From Flavobacterium psychrophilum (GTDB lineage Bacteria; Bacteroidota; Bacteroidia; Flavobacteriales; Flavobacteriaceae): a stretch of DNA of 6,105 nucleotides. The position numbers and the translations under genes were made by a program. Under the pieces are notes generated by a model. It was not told the DNA's origin. It searched no databases and saw only the letters and a program-made list of their open reading frames with translations. Shown here piece by piece: positions 1 through 6,105 of the stretch. Location: assembly GCA_022730285.1 (NCBI GenBank), contig DZCQ01000024.1, positions 5,843 through 11,947 of the forward strand, given 5' to 3'. Numbering within the stretch: the first letter of the stretch is position 1; every line of letters begins with the position of its first letter.

Positions 1-1884
1 AGTTTTCAATTATATTCTCAAAAGGATAGTCTTGCAGGAAATTATAAATACGGAGAACCTATTAACTCCAAAAAACTAGGTGTTTTTATTGTAAACAAAA
101 ATGATCTTAAATCTTCGGGGTTTAACGTTCATTTAAAATTAGAATCCTTAAATCACACAGCTGATAGGTTTGGGGGAAAATTAGCGGTAAGTACACTAAC
201 TAAATACACAAATGTGTTGGAACTTAGTATGGTAGATCCAGTAGCAAAAAAATCAGAAGATTTTATCAATAAACTGGTAGAAATTTATAATAGAGACGCC
301 ATTGTTGACAAAAATTTAATTTCTGAAAATACGGCCAAATTTATTGAAGAACGTTTAGCAATTATTTCGAAAGAGTTAGATGGAGTAGAAAAAGATGTTG
401 AAAATTATAAGGATAAAAATAAAATTACCGATTTGTCCACTGAAGCAAGTTTGTATTTAGAAAATTCTAGCGAATCTCAAAAAAACGGATTGTTAATTAA
501 TACACAATTAAAAGTTGTAGATTTAATGTTAGATTTTATGACAACAAACTCTAACAGCGACATTATTCCAGCAAATATAGTTCCGGAAGATAACAATTCG
601 GCAGGCTTAATTGCAGAATATAATAATTTAGTAATTGAACGAAATAAAATCTTAAAAAGTGCAACTACAGAAAATCCTACAGTTATTAGATTAACAGACA
701 AAATAGCTTCTATTAAATCTAGCATTTTTGAAAGTTTATCAAAATTAAAATCGTCCTTGAATATAAAAAATAAAGCAATAACAAACCAAACAAATACTAT
801 TAATGGACGTATTTCTGAAATACCAAGACAGGAAAGAGAATTTAGAGGTATTTTTAGGCAACAGCAAGTAAAAGAAGAACTGTATTTATATTTATTCAAA
901 AAACGAGAAGAAACTGCAATAACTCTTGCAGTAACTGCACCAATCTCTAAAGTGATAGATGCCGCCTATTCTTCGGATAGCCCAGTTTCTCCAAAACGCA
1001 ATTTAATTTATTTAGTTGCTTTGATTCTGGGTTTATTAGTGCCATTTAGCATTATTTACTTAATAGATTTATTTGATAACAAAGTAAAAAATCGTCATGA
1101 TTTAGAAAATCACCTAACTTTACCTTTTATTGGGGACATTCCTCATTCAGAAGACAACAATCAAATAATTCAGTCTAGTAGCAGAACAAGCTCTGCCGAA
1201 GCAATTAGAATTGTTAGAACAAACTTGGAATTTATTTTAAGTAATAATGAATTTGGAAACAAAGCAAAAACCATCTTTTTAACCTCTACCTTACCAAAGG
1301 AAGGAAAAACGTTTGTAACGGTTAATTTAGCAGCAACTATTGCTATTTCAGGAAAAAAAGTACTCTTGATAGGATTAGATATTCGTAATCCAAGACTTGA
1401 TGAATATCTTGACTTACCTAATCGTGGAGTTACTAACTTTTTATCTACCAAAGACGCATCGATAGAAAATTTTATAATAAATCAAAAAGGATACGAACAT
1501 TTTGATATTCTTCCAGCCGGTGTAATTCCGCCCAATCCAGCCGAATTGCTAATGCATAAAAAGCTAGATAGCATGTTTGAAGAACTCAAGTCTAAATACG
1601 ATTATATTATTGTAGATACTGCTCCTGTTAGTTTGGTTACTGATACGCTTTTGATTTCTAAAAATGCCGATGCCTTTATATATGTGGTAAGAGCTAATTA
1701 TCTAGAAAAATCGTATCTAAAAATCCCAGAATCTCTTTACAAGGATAATAAATTGCCTAATATGTGTGTATTGTTAAATGATACAGACACTCGAAGTGGT
1801 TATGGCTATGGATATGGACAAGTAATTGTTAAAAAACCTTGGTACAAACAACTATTGAATTTTTCGTTTAAAAAAAATAGCTAA
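1..1884 (+). CDS. Polysaccharide biosynthesis tyrosine autokinase, Wzc/GumC type (5' end outside window)
   Basis: Inner-membrane chain-length regulator fused to a bacterial tyrosine kinase (BY-kinase), acting in polymerisation and export of capsule or exopolysaccharide. The frame has no stop from base 1, so 627 residues are visible. The GTG at 214 is internal, because the protein-like sequence before it fits the Wzz-type periplasmic domain. The N-terminus and first membrane helix are missing, probably 150-200 residues judged from family length. In visible numbering: periplasmic part 1-334, with coiled-coil-prone helices near 111-141 and 200-265 and a GNVR-like stretch around 275-304; Pro-rich lead-in 328-331; second membrane helix about 335-355. 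The cytoplasmic kinase follows: EX2RX2R oligomerisation motif E400/R403/R406, Walker A STLPKEGKT at 429-437, Walker A' LLIGLDIR at 455-462 (first Asp replaced by G458), Walker B YIIVDTAP at 535-542. The tail carries Y601, Y603 and Y605 alternating with Gly, plus Y615, as likely autophosphorylation sites. The family call is firm; the polysaccharide is unknown. Confidence 0.93.
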   Translation, partial: SFQLYSQKDSLAGNYKYGEPINSKKLGVFIVNKNDLKSSGFNVHLKLESLNHTADRFGGKLAVSTLTKYTNVLELSMVDPVAKKSEDFINKLVEIYNRDAIVDKNLISENTAKFIEERLAIISKELDGVEKDVENYKDKNKITDLSTEASLYLENSSESQKNGLLINTQLKVVDLMLDFMTTNSNSDIIPANIVPEDNNSAGLIAEYNNLVIERNKILKSATTENPTVIRLTDKIASIKSSIFESLSKLKSSLNIKNKAITNQTNTINGRISEIPRQEREFRGIFRQQQVKEELYLYLFKKREETAITLAVTAPISKVIDAAYSSDSPVSPKRNLIYLVALILGLLVPFSIIYLIDLFDNKVKNRHDLENHLTLPFIGDIPHSEDNNQIIQSSSRTSSAEAIRIVRTNLEFILSNNEFGNKAKTIFLTSTLPKEGKTFVTVNLAATIAISGKKVLLIGLDIRNPRLDEYLDLPNRGVTNFLSTKDASIENFIINQKGYEHFDILPAGVIPPNPAELLMHKKLDSMFEELKSKYDYIIVDTAPVSLVTDTLLISKNADAFIYVVRANYLEKSYLKIPESLYKDNKLPNMCVLLNDTDTRSGYGYGYGQVIVKKPWYKQLLNFSFKKNS

Positions 1885-1922
1885 TAATTGTAACTAAAAC
1901 CTTAGAGTGTTTGTTCTTATAG

Positions 1923-2024
1923 TTATTTTCTAAAAGGAACGGTATTTTGCCCTGATTTATGTTTTTTGTGAGAAATTACTTCCTCCGTTTGCTCTTCCTT
2001 CTGAGTATATCCAGAATTAAGTAA
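1923..2024 (-). pseudogene. Possible 3' remnant of an unidentified gene
   Basis: On the minus strand this stretch reads as 33 residues and a TAA stop, preceded directly by an in-frame TAA (2025-2027). It has no ATG, GTG or TTG start. The residues include SGYTQKEEQTEEV and end in SGQNTVPFRK: a charged, low-leucine composition that looks more like a real protein tail than a random reading of A+T-rich DNA. It could be the C-terminal end of a decayed gene, or chance. I do not recognise the family. Confidence 0.2.
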
Positions 2025-2067
2025 TTACTTGTATATCAGTAAATTAATTTGTATATTTAAAAAAAAT

Positions 2068-2109
2068 AAAACCCAGAATCTGACCAAAAAGCATCAAAAA
2101 ACGGGTTTT
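2068..2109. terminator. Weak bidirectional terminator-like inverted repeat
   Basis: AAAACCC at 2068-2074 is complementary to GGGTTTT at 2103-2109, with a 28-base spacer. One more T follows on the plus strand, and an A+T-rich run flanks the minus side. It could end transcription of the kinase gene from the left, since no better plus-strand terminator is visible after 1884. The long loop and the A-U-rich stem make this uncertain. Confidence 0.3.
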
Positions 2110-2120
2110 TAAAAAGGATT

Positions 2121-2162
2121 TTTAAAACAAAAAACTCCAAGTTGATAACTAAACTTGGAATT
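2121..2162 (-). terminator. Intrinsic terminator downstream of carB
   Basis: A perfect 8-base inverted repeat, TCCAAGTT at 2136-2143 and AACTTGGA at 2152-2159, encloses an 8-base loop and can be extended by two A-T pairs past one mismatch. Read on the minus strand, the stem is followed by GTTTTTTGTTTT, a good U-tract. It lies about 90 bases beyond the carB stop codon. On the plus strand the bases after the stem (TTCTTGAAAA) are poorer in T, so carB is the likelier client. Confidence 0.75.
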
Positions 2163-2168
2163 CTTGAA

Positions 2169-2190
2169 AAATTTATTTGAAATTTATTTG
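2169..2190. repeat. 11-base perfect tandem duplication
   Basis: The unit AAATTTATTTG occurs twice head to tail (2169-2179 and 2180-2190) between the carB terminator and the carB stop codon. It looks like a slippage product in A+T-rich spacer DNA. No function is evident. Confidence 0.7.
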
Positions 2191-2253
2191 TTACTTCTGA
2201 ATATGCCGAAAAAAGCATAAATAAAAAAATATTGTTAATATTAAAACATAGCG

Positions 2254-5106
2254 TTATTTACTCAAATACATTTTTCTACGAGAATACAATTCATAAAACT
2301 GGTCATCTTTTAAATCATCAATAAACAAAATACTTTCACCTGTAGATTTCATTTCTGGGCCAAGTGCTTTGTTTACATTCTGAAATTTGTTGAAAGAAAA
2401 AACGGGTTGCTTAATTGCAAATCCTTTTAGCTGTGGATTAAAAGTAAAATCGGTTACTTTATTTTCTCCAAGCATTACTCTGGTGGCATAGTTTACATAA
2501 GGTTCACCATATGCTTTTGCAATAAACGGCACTGTTCTTGAAGCTCTTGGATTTGCCTCGATAATGTAAACCGTATCATCTTTTATGGCAAATTGAATAT
2601 TGATTAAACCAACTGTTCGCAATGCCAAAGCAATCTTTTTAGTATGATCTTTTATTTGTTGCATTACAAATTCGCCCAAATTAAACGGAGGTAGAGTCGC
2701 ATTCGAATCGCCGGAATGTATTCCACATGGTTCAATGTGTTCCATAATTCCGATGATGTACACATTTTCTCCATCGCAAATAGCATCGGCTTCGGCTTCA
2801 ATGGCACCGTCTAAATAATGGTCGAGTAATAATTTATTCCCAGGAATGGATTTTAATAAATCGATAACATGTTCTTCTAATTCTTGCTTGTTGATAACAA
2901 TTTTCATACCTTGACCACCCAAAACATAAGAAGGGCGAACTAACAATGGAAAGTCTAAGGTATCTGCCAATTTGGAAGCTTCGTCAGCACTTTCGGCAAT
3001 TCCGAATTGTGGAAACGGAATTTTTAAATCGGTTAATAAATCAGAAAAACGACCTCTATCTTCCGCCAAATCTAATGCGTCAAATGAGGTTCCCAGAATT
3101 TTAATTCCGTATTTAGATAATTTTTCGGCTATTTTCAAAGCAGTTTGTCCACCCAATTGTACAATAACACCTTCTGGTTTTTCGTGTTGAATTATATCGT
3201 ACACATGTTCCCAAAAAACGGGTTCAAAATACAATTTATCGGCTGTATCAAAATCGGTTGAAACTGTTTCTGGATTGCAATTAATCATAATTGTTTCATA
3301 GCCACACTCTTTAGCAGCCAAAACTCCATGAACGCAGGAATAGTCAAACTCAATTCCTTGACCAATTCTATTTGGTCCAGAACCCAAAACAATTACTTTC
3401 TTTTTATTGCTAGTAATACTTTCATTTTGAACGTATTTTTCTCCATTTTTCGTTTCAATTTCTGCCTCAAATGTGGAATAATAATAGGGAGTAGTGGCTT
3501 TAAACTCGGCAGCACACGTATCTACTAGCTTGTAAACTCTATTAACTTTTAATTTTTCTCTTAAGCTATAGATATCACTTTCTAAACAACCTAATGTGTG
3601 TGCAATTTGTCTATCGGCAAAGCCTTTTTGTTTGGCTTCGAGCAATATTTCTTTGGGCAAAGTATCTATTTTGAATTTAGAAATCTCTTTTTCTAATAAA
3701 TATAATTCTTCATATTGTTTCAAAAACCACCTATCTATTTTTGTGATTTCGTGAATACGACTCAAAGGAATTCCCATGGCAATGGCATCATAAATCACAA
3801 AAACTCTATCCCAACTTGCAAAAGTTAGTTTCTCGATAATTTGTTCGTAATTTTTATAACCTTTTCCATCAGCACCAAGTCCATTTCGCTTAATTTCAAG
3901 AGATTGTGTTGCTTTATGCAATGCTTCTTGAAACGAACGTCCAATTCCCATAACCTCGCCAACCGACTTCATTTGCAGTCCCAAAGTTCTATCAGCACCT
4001 TCAAATTTATCAAAGTTCCAACGAGGTATTTTTACAATTACATAATCCAAAGTTGGCTCAAATAATGCCGAAGTTGATTTGGTAATTTGATTTTGAAGTT
4101 CATCTAAATGATAACCTAAAGCCAATTTAGATGCAATTTTAGCAATTGGATAACCAGTAGCTTTTGATGCTAAAGCGGACGAACGCGAAACTCTCGGATT
4201 TATTTCGATGGCAACAATATCTTCTTTTTCATCAGGTGAAACGGCAAATTGTACGTTGCAACCACCCGCAAAATTTCCGATAGAACGCATCATTAAAATC
4301 GCCATGTTACGCATTTTTTGAAACGTTGTGTCCGATAAAGTCATGGCTGGTGCAACTGTTATGGAATCACCTGTATGAATCCCCATTGGATCCATATTCT
4401 CAATTGAGCAGATGATTACTACGTTGTCATTTTTATCTCTTAGAAGTTCTAATTCGTATTCTTTCCAACCCAATAAAGCTTTATCAATTAATACTTCATG
4501 AATAGGTGAAGCTTCTAAACCTCGAGTAAGTAAATCATCAAAATCTTCTTTTCTGTGAACAAAAGCAGCTCCTGTTCCACCCAATGTAAACGATGGACGA
4601 ATTACTAATGGAAAACCAAATTCTTGTGCAATTTCTTTTCCTTTTAAGAATGAAGTTGCCGTTTTGGCTGGTGCTTGTGGAATACCAATTTTATTCAGAA
4701 GGTTTTTAAACTTCTCTCTATCTTCGGTAATCTCGATAGCATTAACATCGACACCGATTAATTTTACATTAAAATCGTCCCAAATTCCTTTTTCTTCGGC
4801 TTCTAAACAAAGATTTAATGCTGTTTGTCCGCCCATTGTTGGCAAAACAGCATCAATTTGAGGGTGTTCTTTTAGAATTTGAATAATTGACTTGGTTGTT
4901 AAAGGCAATAAATAAACATGATCTGCCATTGTTGGATCGGTCATGATGGTAGCTGGGTTCGAATTGATAAGGATTACTTCTATTCCTTCTTCACGAATAG
5001 AACGTGCTGATTGTGAACCTGCATAGTCAAATTCGCATGCTTGCCCAATTACTATTGGTCCAGAACCTATGATTAAAACCGATTTTATGGAGTTGTCTTT
5101 TGGCAT
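2254..5106 (-). CDS. carB: Carbamoyl-phosphate synthase large subunit, short form without allosteric domain
   Basis: With the CarA glutaminase subunit, it makes carbamoyl phosphate from bicarbonate, glutamine-derived ammonia and two ATP, feeding pyrimidine and arginine synthesis in the cytoplasm. The 950 residues align by eye with E. coli CarB from the first residues (MPK, then GSGPIVIGQACEFDYAGSQ at 14-32). Carboxyphosphate half about 1-405: R130, R170, E216, H244, Q286, E301, N303 and R305 match ATP-site positions. Oligomerisation region about 406-560. Carbamoyl-phosphate half from about 568: GSGPNRIGQGIEFDYS at 575-590, R684, R724, E789, H797, Q838, E850, N852, R854. It ends soon after PEMKSTGE (917-924), whereas E. 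coli CarB runs on to about 1073 residues with an MGS-like regulatory domain. The end is a normal TAA followed by a terminator, so this is a natural short form, not a break. No carA is in the window. The ATG at 5104-5106 is preceded by an A/C-rich leader without a Shine-Dalgarno sequence. Confidence 0.97.
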   Translation of the reverse strand: MPKDNSIKSVLIIGSGPIVIGQACEFDYAGSQSARSIREEGIEVILINSNPATIMTDPTMADHVYLLPLTTKSIIQILKEHPQIDAVLPTMGGQTALNLCLEAEEKGIWDDFNVKLIGVDVNAIEITEDREKFKNLLNKIGIPQAPAKTATSFLKGKEIAQEFGFPLVIRPSFTLGGTGAAFVHRKEDFDDLLTRGLEASPIHEVLIDKALLGWKEYELELLRDKNDNVVIICSIENMDPMGIHTGDSITVAPAMTLSDTTFQKMRNMAILMMRSIGNFAGGCNVQFAVSPDEKEDIVAIEINPRVSRSSALASKATGYPIAKIASKLALGYHLDELQNQITKSTSALFEPTLDYVIVKIPRWNFDKFEGADRTLGLQMKSVGEVMGIGRSFQEALHKATQSLEIKRNGLGADGKGYKNYEQIIEKLTFASWDRVFVIYDAIAMGIPLSRIHEITKIDRWFLKQYEELYLLEKEISKFKIDTLPKEILLEAKQKGFADRQIAHTLGCLESDIYSLREKLKVNRVYKLVDTCAAEFKATTPYYYSTFEAEIETKNGEKYVQNESITSNKKKVIVLGSGPNRIGQGIEFDYSCVHGVLAAKECGYETIMINCNPETVSTDFDTADKLYFEPVFWEHVYDIIQHEKPEGVIVQLGGQTALKIAEKLSKYGIKILGTSFDALDLAEDRGRFSDLLTDLKIPFPQFGIAESADEASKLADTLDFPLLVRPSYVLGGQGMKIVINKQELEEHVIDLLKSIPGNKLLLDHYLDGAIEAEADAICDGENVYIIGIMEHIEPCGIHSGDSNATLPPFNLGEFVMQQIKDHTKKIALALRTVGLINIQFAIKDDTVYIIEANPRASRTVPFIAKAYGEPYVNYATRVMLGENKVTDFTFNPQLKGFAIKQPVFSFNKFQNVNKALGPEMKSTGESILFIDDLKDDQFYELYSRRKMYLSK

Positions 5107-5141
5107 TGTAGTTAGTTTGATGTTGTTGTATTGTTGTTTTT

Positions 5142-5149
5142 CAAAGATA
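5142..5149 (-). promoter_or_regulatory. Likely carB promoter, -7 box
   Basis: On the minus strand this reads TATCTTTG, a full match to the Bacteroidota -7 consensus TAnnTTTG. Transcription would start near 5136, leaving a leader of about 30 bases, too short for an attenuator or riboswitch. I see no TTG at the usual -33 spacing, so the upstream half is weak. The box lies between the rpmH terminator and carB, which supports independent transcription of carB. Confidence 0.6.
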
Positions 5150-5203
5150 AGAATTTGAATTTGTTAATTTAAAAAAATGATGTTTTAAACTTACAAATTA
5201 GGT

Positions 5204-5235
5204 AAAAAAAAACCGCTACTATAAAAGTAACGGTT
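5204..5235 (-). terminator. Intrinsic terminator of rpmH
   Basis: On the minus strand, AACCGTTACT and AGTAGCGGTT form a 10-pair stem (one G-U pair) with the 5-base loop TTTAT, followed by seven T. The stem spans 5211-5235 and the T-run 5204-5210. It starts 24 bases after the rpmH stop codon and lies upstream of the carB -7 box, so it separates the two transcription units. Confidence 0.88.
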
Positions 5236-5241
5236 AGATAT

Positions 5242-5258
5242 TGATTAGCATCTAATCA
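5242..5258 (-). other. Short hairpin directly after the rpmH stop codon
   Basis: TGATTAG and CTAATCA form a perfect 7-base inverted repeat around a 3-base loop, starting at the base after the rpmH TAA. There is no T-run behind it, so it is not a terminator alone. It could protect the mRNA 3' end, act with the stronger terminator just downstream, or be a chance palindrome in A+T-rich DNA. Confidence 0.45.
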
Positions 5259-5420
5259 TTATTTTTTGTGTCTTGGTTCGCTAGAAACAGTCAATTTATG
5301 TCTTCCTTTTGCACGACGACGAGCAAGAACTTTACGTCCATTTGCAGATGCCATTCTGTCCATAAATCCGTGTTTGTTTCTTCTTTTTCTTTTCGATGGT
5401 TGGAACGTTCTTTTGCTCAT
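5259..5420 (-). CDS. rpmH: 50S ribosomal protein L34
   Basis: Small basic protein of the large ribosomal subunit that binds 23S rRNA. The 53 residues start [19 protein letters not shown], the L34 signature (KRTFQPS, then a basic run and HGF), continue with the conserved [19 protein letters not shown] at 22-40, and end [11 protein letters not shown]. This is a few residues longer than the 44-47 of many bacteria because of the extra C-terminal tail, which is usual for flavobacteria as far as I recall. It was found by direct translation of the minus strand. ATG at 5418-5420 follows an A-rich leader (ACACAAA). It has its own promoter (5484-5513) and terminator (5204-5235), so it is probably monocistronic. 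The usual bacterial neighbours dnaA and rnpA are not next to it. Confidence 0.97.
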
Positions 5421-5483
5421 TTTGTGTATCTTTTAAAATCTTAATTGTAATTTCTTGAATTTTGGTTTATTTAAAACCGAGTG

Positions 5484-5513
5484 CAAATATACAAAGGTTT
5501 TTTTTTCTGGCAA
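5484..5513 (-). promoter_or_regulatory. rpmH promoter (Bacteroidota type)
   Basis: On the minus strand, TTG (5511-5513) is followed after 19 bases by TATATTTG (5484-5491). Both boxes and the spacing fit the flavobacterial TTG / TAnnTTTG consensus. The start of transcription would be near 5477, giving a leader of about 57 bases before the rpmH ATG. Confidence 0.75.
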
Positions 5514-5519
5514 GACTTT

Positions 5520-5552
5520 TTTGAAATTATTTTAAATCTTTTACTATCTTTG
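5520..5552 (+). promoter_or_regulatory. Promoter of the two-helix TPR-like gene (Bacteroidota type)
   Basis: TTTG at 5520-5523 is followed after 21 bases by TATCTTTG at 5545-5552, a full match to TAnnTTTG at accepted spacing. Transcription would start near 5558, only about 14 bases before the ATG, so the mRNA would have a very short A-rich leader with no room for regulatory structure. Confidence 0.72.
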
Positions 5553-5571
5553 CTACTCAATTTAAAAAAAA

Positions 5572-6096
5572 ATGGTTATGTTTAATAAGAATGTCAAGTT
5601 AATTCTTGCTGCTTTAATGGTTGTTTTTGCTATTTATTTGTTTTTTGAAGGTGGAAATGTTGGTAATGGCATTTTTTTAATTCTTTTGGCCACTATTCCT
5701 GTTTTTTTGTACTTTAAAAACGAGTTCATTTTGTTAGCATTTTTAAAATTGCGAAAACAAGATTTTATTGGAGCCAAAATGTGGTTAGATAAAATTAAAT
5801 ACCCAGAAACAGCTTTAGTAAGAAAACAACAAGGGTATTTTAACTATTTGCATGGTTTGATGCTTTCTCAAACTAACTTAATTCAAGCAGAAAAATATTT
5901 TAAAAAAGCAATTAGTTTGGGTTTAAATATGGATCAGGATTTGGCTTTGGCAAAGTTAAATTTGGCGGGAATTGCTTTAAGTCGTCGTAGAAAAATAGAA
6001 GCTACAAATCTATTAACCGAAGTTAAAAAGTTAGATAAGCAAAATATGTTAAAGGATCAGGTTAAAATGATGAAGGATCAAATGAAAAAAATTTAA
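5572..6096 (+). CDS. Small membrane protein with two N-terminal helices and TPR-like repeats, function unknown
   Basis: The 174 residues have two hydrophobic segments at about 8-26 and 32-49 with a short Gly/Asn turn between them, so both ends are probably cytoplasmic, with the basic soluble part inside. From about 53 to 156 there are three TPR-like helical hairpins: about 53-79, 87-118 (with the typical AEKYFKKAISLGL at 106-118) and 125-156. The tail 157-174 is a Lys/Met/Gln-rich helix in which KDQ occurs twice (161-163, 168-170). TPR repeats usually bind proteins, so a scaffold role at the inner membrane is an inference. No enzyme motif is seen. The ATG at 5572 was taken as the start; a second ATG at 5578 would remove two residues and cannot be excluded. 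It is transcribed away from rpmH. The gene is complete, ending nine bases before the window ends. I do not recognise a named family. Confidence 0.85.
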   Translation: MVMFNKNVKLILAALMVVFAIYLFFEGGNVGNGIFLILLATIPVFLYFKNEFILLAFLKLRKQDFIGAKMWLDKIKYPETALVRKQQGYFNYLHGLMLSQTNLIQAEKYFKKAISLGLNMDQDLALAKLNLAGIALSRRRKIEATNLLTEVKKLDKQNMLKDQVKMMKDQMKKI

Positions 6097-6105
6097 CTTT
6101 CATTT

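Larger units (their letters stand above)
1885..2253. other. Convergent intergenic region between the kinase gene and carB
   Basis: These 369 bases separate two genes that point at each other. I see no complete gene. The stretch holds a convincing minus-strand terminator (2121-2162), a weaker AAAACCC/GGGTTTT inverted repeat (2068-2109), an 11-base tandem duplication (2169-2190) and a 34-codon protein-like open stretch on the minus strand (1923-2024). The rest is A+T-rich, with poly-A and poly-T runs typical of spacers in this kind of genome. Confidence 0.8.

Noticed and set aside
477..1451. Minus-strand open frames of 93 and 140 codons inside the kinase gene
   Set aside because: They are antisense to clearly coding sequence with kinase motifs and are rich in Phe/Ile/Ser, as expected from reverse reading of Lys/Asn/Glu codons.
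1891..1929. TAACTA / TAGTTA inverted repeat followed by TTTT just after the kinase stop codon, as a plus-strand terminator
   Set aside because: The stem is only six A-U-rich pairs with a 23-base loop, and the T-run is four bases. This is too weak to call.
2202..2219. TATGC / GCATA inverted repeat between carB and its terminator
   Set aside because: A 5-base stem is expected by chance in this A+T-rich spacer, and no T-run follows it on either strand.
2972..4861. Plus-strand open frames of about 65-75 codons inside carB
   Set aside because: They lie antisense to a well-conserved gene, have no promoter or leader of their own, and their translations look like no protein family.
5107..5141. Attenuator or pyrimidine-responsive leader in front of carB
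   Set aside because: The leader after the predicted start is about 30 bases with no hairpin or leader peptide. The only terminator nearby lies upstream of the promoter box and belongs to rpmH.
1..6105. Mobile element, defence island, CRISPR array or other novel system
   Set aside because: There are no transposase or integrase motifs, no terminal inverted repeats or target duplications, and no spaced repeats. All large genes are housekeeping or surface-polysaccharide functions.

Overview
The window is strongly A+T-rich DNA that looks like a chromosome of the Bacteroidota, most likely Flavobacterium or a close relative. Three things suggest this. First, the promoters I can find have the flavobacterial form TTG / TAnnTTTG rather than the E. 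coli form. Second, start codons follow A-rich leaders without a clear Shine-Dalgarno sequence. Third, the proteins are flavobacterial in style: a carbamoyl-phosphate synthase large subunit that stops near residue 950, a 53-residue L34, and a Wzc-like kinase with a Gly-Tyr tail.

Layout. Bases 1-1884 (+) hold the 3' part of a Wzc/GumC-type polysaccharide biosynthesis tyrosine autokinase. Its reading frame is open to base 1, so the true start lies upstream of the window. Bases 1885-2253 are a 369-base convergent gap. It holds a good intrinsic terminator for the minus-strand gene, a weaker hairpin, a short tandem repeat and a 34-codon protein-like open stretch that may be a gene remnant. Bases 2254-5106 (-) are carB. 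Bases 5107-5258 hold the carB promoter box and the rpmH terminator. Bases 5259-5420 (-) are rpmH (ribosomal protein L34). Bases 5421-5571 hold two divergent promoters placed back to back. Bases 5572-6096 (+) encode a small protein with two membrane segments and TPR-like repeats, of unknown function.

How the genes relate. There is no sign of one operon or shared pathway. The kinase controls chain length and export of a surface polysaccharide, and its gene partners would lie to the left of the window. carB supplies carbamoyl phosphate for pyrimidines and arginine. rpmH is a ribosomal gene with its own promoter and terminator. The last gene is transcribed away from rpmH from its own promoter. 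carB and rpmH share a strand but appear to be separate transcription units.

I found no mobile element, CRISPR array, tRNA or rRNA, and nothing I would call a new biological system. The points most worth a second look are the missing allosteric domain of CarB, the Walker A' variant of the kinase, the tight divergent promoter pair and the possible gene remnant in the convergent gap.
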